Shown here piece after piece: positions 1-6,530 of a DNA stretch of 52,037 nt (its first letter is position 1; each line of letters opens with the position of its first letter). The notes under the pieces were generated by a model that saw nothing but the letters and a program-made list of their open reading frames with translations, had not been told where the DNA came from and did not search any database. This DNA comes from Hyphomicrobiales bacterium. GTDB lineage: Bacteria > Pseudomonadota > Alphaproteobacteria > Rhizobiales > Rhizobiaceae. The DNA is taken from assembly GCA_900469955.1 (NCBI GenBank), contig UBYX01000035.1, positions 1-52,037 on the forward strand, given 5' to 3'. Both the position numbers and the translations under genes were made by a program.

Positions 1-15
1 CGTTGTTTCGCCCCA

Positions 16-771
16 ATGTCAAGATTTGACGGAGAACCGGCGAAGGACATGTCAAAATCGATGAGTTTGACTATGATTTCATCTCTCGTGCTGGTCGTCG
101 GGGACGATGAGGAAATAGCCTCTCTTTTAGAAAAGTATCTTGTCAGAGCCGGCTATAGGACAACCAAAGCGTCAACAGGCCGTACGGCTCTCGCCCATGT
201 ACAGAGATTGCAGCCGGACCTGATCTTGCTCGATATCGGTCTGCCGGATATTGACGGCTTCGATCTTCTGACAAAGGTTCGAGGAAATTCAACTGTGCCG
301 GTGATATTCGTATCCGCGATGGATGACAGCACCGACAAACTGCTCGGTCTGAAGCTCGGCGCTGATGACTACGTCACAAAACCATTCAATCCACAGGAAG
401 TCGTGGCGCGGGTGGGGGCCGTGCTAAAACGCACCAGAGGTGTTAGCGGTAGTGAAGTTATCCGGCACGACGAGATCGAAATCCAACTGGATTCGCACAT
501 CGCATTTGCATCAACGGAAGAAGGTCGGGTTCAACTGCCGCTGACTGCAACGGAATTTCGTCTTTTAGTTTGTTTATTGAGGTCGCCCTTCAAGACGTTC
601 GAAAGAGCATCTTTGCTGGACGCGTGTTTACCGGAAAGCGACGCTCTTGATCGCACCATTGACACCCACATTGCAAATCTGCGGCGGAAGCTCGCCGAAA
701 GTGGCCAAGGGGGATACATAACGACAGTGCGGGGGATAGGATATCGTTTCGCGAGGTCAACAGGTGGCTAG
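16..771 (+). CDS. OmpR/PhoB-family response regulator
   Basis: Cytoplasmic transcription factor of a two-component system, 251 aa. An N-terminal receiver domain (about residues 24-138) has an acidic pocket at D30/D31, a probable phosphoacceptor Asp73 in LILLDIGLP, and the conserved lysine in DDYVTKPFNP. A C-terminal winged-helix DNA-binding domain (about 150-245) ends in the usual TVRGIGYRF signature. The stop overlaps the GTG start of the downstream kinase by 8 bases, so the two are probably co-translated. The start is uncertain: ATG at 16 has little visible upstream sequence, and an internal ATG at 49 follows an AAGGA-like site and would remove 11 residues. The signal and the target genes cannot be read from the sequence. 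Confidence 0.9.
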   Translation: MSRFDGEPAKDMSKSMSLTMISSLVLVVGDDEEIASLLEKYLVRAGYRTTKASTGRTALAHVQRLQPDLILLDIGLPDIDGFDLLTKVRGNSTVPVIFVSAMDDSTDKLLGLKLGADDYVTKPFNPQEVVARVGAVLKRTRGVSGSEVIRHDEIEIQLDSHIAFASTEEGRVQLPLTATEFRLLVCLLRSPFKTFERASLLDACLPESDALDRTIDTHIANLRRKLAESGQGGYITTVRGIGYRFARSTGG

Positions 772-1897
772 GCCGGCCCTCTCAACTATGACGGCCGCAT
801 TAACGTCTGTCATTCAACTTGTGACCATAGCGGTGCTTTACGTCGCAGTCGATTGGTACATTGATCACGCTGAAATAACTGCCCTAGACAGGCTACCACA
901 AGATGCAAGATCGGCATGGGAAAGCCTGAACAAGGGAGAAATCCCCGATCCTAAAGCGCTCGCCGCGCTAGCGCCCCTTTACCCGCAGCTGGAGGCTGCA
1001 ACAGACGCATCGCCCGTGGAGGGTGTGTTGGGTTTCGGCTTCGCACTCATCGTACTGACAAGCGTTATTGGGGTAGTCTTAGCCTACATGATCGTCGCGC
1101 CGTTAACCCGGCTGACTGCAGCCGCGGAAAGGATCCGACAAGGCGATTATCAGGTTACCGTGGAACCCGGCGCAACCAGAGAGGTGGAAGCGCTTGCGAT
1201 GACGATCAATAGCATGGCGCGCGAATTACTTGCGTTGGAGACTCGTTTGAAATTCAATACACGAGCAGTCGCCCACGAATTGCGCACGCCGCTTACCGTG
1301 TTGCAGGGTAATTTACAGGGCATAACCGACGGCGTGATTCCTGCCAGCGAGGAACAATTGCGCGCCTTGCTGGCGCAAACACAAGGTATGTCCCGTCTCG
1401 TAGACCAGCTGAACACACTTTCATTGGCAGGCACACCCAACTTCGTCATAGCAACCACGACAACCGATTTGGCCTTGCATGTTTCTGAGACGGTACGATT
1501 GTTTCAGACCTCAGCAGGCGACGCCGTCGTTTTCCGAACTTACCTCCGACCTGCACCGGCGAAGATCGATCCGGACCGTTTCCGCCAGGCCCTCCTCGCT
1601 CTGTTCGAGAACGCGCGCAAATACGCGGGCGGTTACGGTCCAATTGAGGTTCATACCGGTTTGGATGAAGCTGGACAGTCATTCATGTCAATTCGAGACG
1701 AAGGTCCAGGACTGCCGGACTATGTGCAGCATTCCTCGTTCGATATGTTCTGGAGGAGTGAGAGGATTAACGGTCGCGGTCTCAGCGGTTCGGGCCTTGG
1801 TCTTACGGTCGTTAAGGCCATTGCGGAAGGGCATAATGCGCGATTTGTAGTCGGAAATAACCGCGACGGAGGTTCCTACGCCACGATTACGTTTTAA
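764..1897 (+). CDS. sensor histidine kinase, partner of the upstream regulator
   Basis: Inner-membrane sensor kinase, 377 aa, GTG start inside the end of the regulator gene. There are two membrane segments (about 12-32 and 88-112) around a short periplasmic loop of about 55 residues, then HAMP (about 113-160), a HisKA domain with phosphoacceptor His171 in AVAHELRTPL, and an HATPase domain with N box (FENARKY, Asn283), G1 (DEGPGL, 312-317) and G2 (GSGLGL, 342-347). All catalytic boxes are present. The short sensor loop does not reveal the stimulus. The overlap with the OmpR-type regulator makes it the cognate kinase. The layout resembles BaeS/AdeS-type kinases, but no efflux genes lie next to it in this window. 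Confidence 0.9.
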   Translation: MARPALSTMTAALTSVIQLVTIAVLYVAVDWYIDHAEITALDRLPQDARSAWESLNKGEIPDPKALAALAPLYPQLEAATDASPVEGVLGFGFALIVLTSVIGVVLAYMIVAPLTRLTAAAERIRQGDYQVTVEPGATREVEALAMTINSMARELLALETRLKFNTRAVAHELRTPLTVLQGNLQGITDGVIPASEEQLRALLAQTQGMSRLVDQLNTLSLAGTPNFVIATTTTDLALHVSETVRLFQTSAGDAVVFRTYLRPAPAKIDPDRFRQALLALFENARKYAGGYGPIEVHTGLDEAGQSFMSIRDEGPGLPDYVQHSSFDMFWRSERINGRGLSGSGLGLTVVKAIAEGHNARFVVGNNRDGGSYATITF

Positions 1898-1950
1898 CTA
1901 AGTGGTCTCCTCATCGACTAGGCGGTGAATGCGACAGGCTCTACCCGGTC

Positions 1951-2123
1951 TCAGTGCTTGCGCTCACCTTTGTCGCCCTCGCCGGGCGAGGCTTCGTATT
2001 CCCCGTCATCACCCCTATTGGCTGAGAACGAGCGCAAAACGTCGAGGCCTCCCTTGAACTACCTTCCTTGTCGCGGCGGACATAGCGTTCGGTCCCGGTA
2101 TCGATCAGTTTCCGCTTGCTCAT
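1951..2123 (-). pseudogene. frameshifted small conserved rhizobial protein
   Basis: Reading from ATG at 2123 gives MSKRKLIDTGTERYVRRDKEG, the start of a small hydrophilic protein that I recall as common in rhizobia (IDTGTDKRYVRRD...G.F...DDVGRSLS...PGEGDKG). After the codons for KEG the frame is lost. A shift at about 2060 restores the expected second half (FKGGLDVLRSFSA...SPGEGDKGERKH) up to a TGA at 1951-1953. The span of 173 bases is one short of a multiple of three. An AAGGA site precedes the ATG. It is either a decayed gene or a one-base sequencing error. Function of the family is unknown. Confidence 0.6.
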
Positions 2124-2323
2124 GGCAGCATTCCTTACGGGTTGTTCCAGTGCGGAAAGCGCCCGCCGGAGCTAAAAGATTCATGGAATCATGAATCTAG
2201 GCAGGACTCGTAAAACGCGCAGCGAGATAGAGCTAAGTCATTGAAAAATGATTCCTTTCGACTCGGAACGATTCGCCGCCGAATCACTTGAATCGCTTGA
2301 GTTGCGTTCGGAGTGTCGATGTC

Positions 2324-3214
2324 ATGGCGGGTCCAAGAGCAAATTGGAAGGGGTACATCAAGTTCGGAGAGGTGTCCTGTCCAGTGGCGCTTTACACAGC
2401 GGCCTCCTCCTCGGAACGCATCGCCTTCAACACCCTCAATCGCGAGACAGGCAATCGGGTCAAGCGCGAGTTCATCGACAGCGAAACCGGGAATCCGGTC
2501 GAGCGCGAGGACCAGGTCAAGGGCTACGAAGTCGAGAACGGCCAATATGTCGTGCTGGAAGCCGACGAGGTCGCGGCCGCCGTTCCGGAGAGCGACAAGA
2601 CGCTGAACATCGAGGCCTTCATTCCCTGTTCGCAGATCGACACGACATATTTCGACAAGCCCTATTACCTGGCGCCCGACAAGATGGGCACGGATGCATA
2701 CCTGCTCCTGCGGGACGGGATGAAGAAGGAAGGGGTCGCGGCGATCGCCCAGACGGTACTCTTTCGCCGGCTGCGCACCGTTCTCATCCGGGCGCACGGC
2801 AGGGGCCTGATTGCCTCGACGCTGAACTTCGACTACGAGGTCCGCTCGTCGGAAAAGGCGTTCGAAGAGATGCCTGACATGAAGATCGAAGGGGAGATGC
2901 TCGAGCTCGCCGAACACATAATCGGCACCAAGAAGGGCAGCTTCGACGTCAGCACCTTCGATGACCGGTTTGAAGCCGCCGTCGCCGAGTTGGTGAAGGC
3001 GAAGATCGAGGGCCGCACACTGCCGAAGAGGAAGGCGCCGGTTGCGTCCAAGCCGAGCGATCTCTTGCAGGCCCTGCGCGAGAGCGCCGGCCTCGGCACA
3101 AAGGAGACGAAGCGGATCGCCGCCAATGTTAACCGGGGCGTCGGCCGGCAGAAGGCAACCAAGTCTGTCGCCAAATCGAGGCAGGCTGCGGCGTCGGCGC
3201 GCCGAGCTAGCTGA
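2324..3214 (+). CDS. ku: Ku homodimer DNA end-binding protein (first copy)
   Basis: Bacterial Ku, 296 aa, which binds DNA double-strand ends and recruits LigD in non-homologous end joining. The Ku core is clear: WKGYIKFGEVSCPVALY at the start, FNTLNRETGNRVKREFID, and the IEAFIPCSQID and FDKPYYLAPD strands. The basic Lys/Arg-rich C-terminus fits a DNA-binding tail. The open frame begins at a TTG at 2288, but ATG 2324 matches the family start (MAGPRANWKGYI) and follows a GGAG site. The stop lies 13 bases before the start of a second Ku gene, so ku-ku-ligase reads as one operon. Rhizobia often carry several Ku genes, and heterodimers are possible. Confidence 0.93.
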   Translation: MAGPRANWKGYIKFGEVSCPVALYTAASSSERIAFNTLNRETGNRVKREFIDSETGNPVEREDQVKGYEVENGQYVVLEADEVAAAVPESDKTLNIEAFIPCSQIDTTYFDKPYYLAPDKMGTDAYLLLRDGMKKEGVAAIAQTVLFRRLRTVLIRAHGRGLIASTLNFDYEVRSSEKAFEEMPDMKIEGEMLELAEHIIGTKKGSFDVSTFDDRFEAAVAELVKAKIEGRTLPKRKAPVASKPSDLLQALRESAGLGTKETKRIAANVNRGVGRQKATKSVAKSRQAAASARRAS

Positions 3215-3227
3215 TCGGAGGGAGGCT

Positions 3228-4037
3228 ATGGCTTTACGTCCGTACTGGCGAGGTTATCTCAAACTCTCGCTTGTCACCTGCCCGGTGCAGATGATGCCGG
3301 CGACGTCCGAAAGCGAGAAGGTCCGATTTCACACGCTCAACCGCCACACCCAGAACCGCGTCGTCAGCCACTACGTCGATTCCGTCACCGGCAAGGACGT
3401 CAAGCAGGAGGATGAGGTCAAGGGTTACCAACGCAGCGAGAACGAATACGTCATCCTCGAGGACGAGGAGCTCGAGAACGTCGCGCTCGAAAGCACTAAG
3501 ACGATCGACATTACCACCTTCACGCCGCGCGACAGCATCGAATGGATCTGGCTCGATACACCCTATTATGTCTCCCCCAACGACCCGGTCGGCCAGGAAG
3601 CGTTTTCCGTTATTCGCGATGCGATGCAAGCCCAGGATATGGTCGGTATATCCCGCTTGGTGATCTCTCGCCGCGAGCGCGCCGTCATGCTCGAGCCACG
3701 CGGAAAGGGGATCATCTTGTGGACGCTGCGCTACGGCGACGAGGTCCGCGATGAAGACAGCTTTTTCGAGGCTATCGGCGACGAGACGGCCGATCCCGAA
3801 GTGATGCCGCTCGTCCAGCAGTTGATCAAGAAGCAGACGAAGGATTGGAGCCCGAAGATGGTAGCTGATCCTGTCCAGGAGCGCCTGCTCGATATCATCG
3901 CAGCCAAGAAGAAGGCATTGAGGACGCCTGCCAAAGCCAAGGGCAAACCCGCGGCATCGGTTTCGCCGAACAACGTGGTCAATATCATGGATGCTCTTAA
4001 AAAATCGGTCGCGGCCGAGAAGCGGGCCGGCAAATGA
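3228..4037 (+). CDS. ku: Ku homodimer DNA end-binding protein (second copy)
   Basis: Second bacterial Ku, 269 aa, clearly diverged from its upstream neighbour but with the same landmarks (WRGYLKLSLVTCPVQMM, FHTLNRHTQNRVVSHYVD, ITTFTPRDSIEWIW, LDTPYYVSPND). The open frame extends back to 3042 inside the first Ku gene, but ATG 3228 matches the family N-terminus and has a strong GGAGGGAGG ribosome site. The last four bases overlap the ATG of the ligase gene (ATGA), indicating translational coupling. The C-terminus is lysine/alanine-rich. The tandem pair may form a heterodimer or act under different conditions, which the sequence cannot decide. Confidence 0.93.
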   Translation: MALRPYWRGYLKLSLVTCPVQMMPATSESEKVRFHTLNRHTQNRVVSHYVDSVTGKDVKQEDEVKGYQRSENEYVILEDEELENVALESTKTIDITTFTPRDSIEWIWLDTPYYVSPNDPVGQEAFSVIRDAMQAQDMVGISRLVISRRERAVMLEPRGKGIILWTLRYGDEVRDEDSFFEAIGDETADPEVMPLVQQLIKKQTKDWSPKMVADPVQERLLDIIAAKKKALRTPAKAKGKPAASVSPNNVVNIMDALKKSVAAEKRAGK

Positions 4038-5077
4038 ACCGTCGTGCCAAACCGCTGCTGCAAGATGAGCAAGTTGCCAGGTCCGATCCGGCCCGGCCGC
4101 GCGACCCGGCGCAGCCCCATCTTCCGTTCGATCCGATGCCCGACCGTATCGAGCCGTGCCTCGCACTGCTGAAGAAAGCCCCGCCTCAAGGGCCGGATTG
4201 GACATTCGAGGTGAAGTGGGACGGCTATCGCTTGGCGATCCACATCGAGCCGAAGGGCGTTCGGATCATCACCCGCGGTGGCCACGATTGGACGCACCGG
4301 TTTCCGGCGATCGCCGAGGCAGCCAGGACGCTTGGCATCGGAACTGCAATCCTCGATGGCGAGGCGGTCGTGCTCGACAAGGAGGGGCGCTCGGATTTTG
4401 GGGCGCTGCAGCGCTCGCTCGGCGGGCGCGGCGGCAAGCGCTCGTCGGAGGAGTCGGTGTTTCTCGCTTTTGATTTGCTCTACTTCGACGGCCACATTCT
4501 GACGGGAACCGAACTCTCGGTCCGCCGGCACCTGCTGGAAGATTTTCTCGATGGCGCCATCGGCGCCATCCAGCTGTCGGAGGAAGTCTATGGCGATGGT
4601 TCAGCACTTCTGGCGAATGCCTGCGCGATGGGGCTCGAGGGCATCATCGCCAAGCATCGGGATCAGCCCTATCGCTCCGGCCGCACCGGCGACTGGTTGA
4701 AGATCAAATGCGTCCAGAGCGAAAGCTTCATGATCATCGGGTATGAGCAGTCGCTGACTGCCCGTGGCGGACTTGGCAGCCTGCTTCTGGTCGGCCGCAA
4801 AGGACACGACTGGGTTTATGTCGGCTCAGTCGGAACTGGGTTCAGTACCAAGGATGCCGCTTACTTGCGCAAGACGCTCGATCGGCTGAAGACAAGCAAC
4901 CCCGCCGTGCCGCTCAAGGGCAAGAACCTGGTCTTCGCCCAGCCGACACTCATTGCTGAGATCGAGTTCCGGGGCTGGACCCCTGACGGCAGTCTTCGCC
5001 ACGCATCTTACAAGGGTCTGCGGGAGGTCCAGGACAATGCCGCGGTCTTCGACATCAACGAAAAGCCGACCGCCTGA
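4034..5077 (+). CDS. ATP-dependent DNA ligase (stand-alone LigD-type ligase domain)
   Basis: ATP-dependent DNA ligase of 347 aa that seals nicks through an AMP-lysine intermediate. Motif I is FEVKWDGYR with the nucleotidyl lysine at about residue 61. Motif III/IIIa (ILDGEAVVLD, FLAFDLLYFDG), motif IV (EGIIAK) and motif V (WLKIKC) follow, and a C-terminal OB fold ends at EIEFRGWTPDGSLRHASYKGLRE. There are no polymerase or phosphoesterase domains, so it equals the ligase module of LigD alone. Its start overlaps the second Ku stop by four bases, which ties it to end joining. A 9-bp hairpin follows the stop. Confidence 0.93.
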   Translation: MNRRAKPLLQDEQVARSDPARPRDPAQPHLPFDPMPDRIEPCLALLKKAPPQGPDWTFEVKWDGYRLAIHIEPKGVRIITRGGHDWTHRFPAIAEAARTLGIGTAILDGEAVVLDKEGRSDFGALQRSLGGRGGKRSSEESVFLAFDLLYFDGHILTGTELSVRRHLLEDFLDGAIGAIQLSEEVYGDGSALLANACAMGLEGIIAKHRDQPYRSGRTGDWLKIKCVQSESFMIIGYEQSLTARGGLGSLLLVGRKGHDWVYVGSVGTGFSTKDAAYLRKTLDRLKTSNPAVPLKGKNLVFAQPTLIAEIEFRGWTPDGSLRHASYKGLREVQDNAAVFDINEKPTA

Positions 5078-5082
5078 AAAGG

Positions 5083-5114
5083 CAGGGCGCTGAACCCCTG
5101 CGGAGAGCGCCCTG
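5083..5114 (+). terminator. hairpin after the ku-ku-ligase operon
   Basis: Perfect 9-bp inverted repeat CAGGGCGCT / AGCGCCCTG around a 14-base loop, six bases after the ligase stop. There is no T run, so it could be a weak terminator or an mRNA 3'-end stabiliser. Confidence 0.5.
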
Positions 5115-5625
5115 ACGGAACTGGACTACCGCGCGGGGCAGACAGGCTTTTCGAAAAGGCGACCATCGATACGGGTCGCTACCGATAGATGATACCGGCC
5201 GGCCGGTCTTAACGATCCGTTGAGGTGCTGGGGTTCAAAGAAGTAGATCCGCTCGTCCTCATGATCGTCATCGCACCCATGATCCTATCCGCCAGGATCC
5301 ACCGGAAATGGTCGAGGATCGGTTGATCGTCACATGGTATCGCCGCGCTCTCACGACGCCAAACACCATGGCCTTCATGTCATTATTAGAACCCTTCGCC
5401 CGCAGCGGGCGCTGGAGAAAGGAAACAGGTTCCTTGCCAAAGGCGCGTTCTGCAGACTCGGAAAACGTGACGCTAGCCGAAACGTATACTTTTCTGATCA
5501 ACCGCAACCAGTGTCAGGTCCCCGGTACGAACAGCATCAGCGCGCATGTCCGGCGTGAACCGTTTGCCGAACCAGCCGAGATTTTCTAGCACCGTCGAGT
5601 GGATGCCCCGTCGGGAGGCCGTGTC
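5115..5625. other. intergenic stretch without a convincing gene
   Basis: About 510 bases between the Ku/ligase operon (+) and the HARP-like gene (-), which converge here. Short open frames exist on both strands, but none has a ribosome site, a recognisable family or consistent codon use. I see no repeat or mobile-element end. Confidence 0.5.
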
Positions 5626-6504
5626 CTACTTGTCGTTACGCTCCCTGGCCCGTCGCCTGGACTTGGCGTCGCTCCGCGCGATCCGTAGTTCCTCCAGCGT
5701 AGGCATCCACCAGCCCCTCTTGAGCTCCCGATCGTTCGGCGGCGTTCGTGCAGGCCAGGTCGTCACCAATTCTTCAAGCTGGCCCGATCGCCACGATGTC
5801 CAGACATATTCCTCGCCATCTGCGGCGGGGAAATAGAATGTAGTGACTGCCGCCGGGCCAGCCAGCTCGCCGTCGGTGCTTATGAAGAAGACGACGCCGA
5901 CATGCGTGCCGACCGCGCGCTTGTAGGGCGGCACATCATCGGCAGGAACGGGATAGCGTTTCCGTCGGCGCTCCCTCATCCTCGCCTTGGATGCGGCCTC
6001 CTGTTGCGTCCCCTTGATCGCCTCGCGCTGGGCCCGCCGTGCTTCCGGCTCATTGCGCTTCGCCGCCGCCTCGATCATGGGCCATCGCTTCCGAAGTTCA
6101 TCCAATGAGCGATATGGAACAGTCCATAGCCGGCGGTCGGCGTCCCAGCGTGCATACGGTATTTCACGAATCTCGTTGACTGCCGTGCGCGAATAGGGTG
6201 TCTCGATCTGCAACACGGCGGGCGTCACACCGAGATATCGGCTTTCGATCGGGTCGAAGGCGAACGCGTCCCTGCCCTTCTCATCGGCAAACCTATCGGC
6301 CTCCGCCTCCATCTCGGCCAGCCAACGGCTGATGCGCTTTTCGGCGGTGCGGCCCGGAACGAACCATGCGTTCAGCCTGTCGCTCCACCGGGCACGCGGG
6401 AACGCCTCCCGAAACCTTTCGACCGTTATTCGGTCGTGCGGCAGGTCGGTTGTTGCTCCCTCTCGCGGGGGCGGCAAAGGCTCGTCTTTCGTTTCTTCGT
6501 CCAT
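5626..6504 (-). CDS. protein with two HARP-like repeats, downstream of ligD
   Basis: Protein of 292 aa, 26 bases downstream of ligD on the same strand, so probably co-transcribed. Two similar units can be seen: residues about 27-65 (RFREAFPRARWSDRLNAWFV, then an Arg/Trp helix) and about 102-142 (IREIPYARWDADRRLWTVPY, then LRKRWPMIE). The pattern of a helix, [AG]RWD...W.VP and another helix resembles the HARP module of SMARCAL1-like annealing helicases, which binds forked DNA, but no helicase domain is present. A basic, charged linker (about 145-190) precedes a C-terminal part rich in aromatic residues (VVFFIST, TTFYFPAADGEEYVWTSW). The HARP assignment is my inference from the pattern. A DNA-binding accessory role in end joining is plausible but unproven. 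Confidence 0.65.
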   Translation of the reverse strand: MDEETKDEPLPPPREGATTDLPHDRITVERFREAFPRARWSDRLNAWFVPGRTAEKRISRWLAEMEAEADRFADEKGRDAFAFDPIESRYLGVTPAVLQIETPYSRTAVNEIREIPYARWDADRRLWTVPYRSLDELRKRWPMIEAAAKRNEPEARRAQREAIKGTQQEAASKARMRERRRKRYPVPADDVPPYKRAVGTHVGVVFFISTDGELAGPAAVTTFYFPAADGEEYVWTSWRSGQLEELVTTWPARTPPNDRELKRGWWMPTLEELRIARSDAKSRRRARERNDK

Positions 6505-6530
6505 CGGTCAGGGTCCGGCCAACGTCCTGC

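Noticed and set aside
3234..4531. - strand frames (3234-4205 and 3731-4531) over the second Ku and ligase genes
   Set aside because: Both are opposite to well-conserved Ku and ligase motifs and have no recognisable features.
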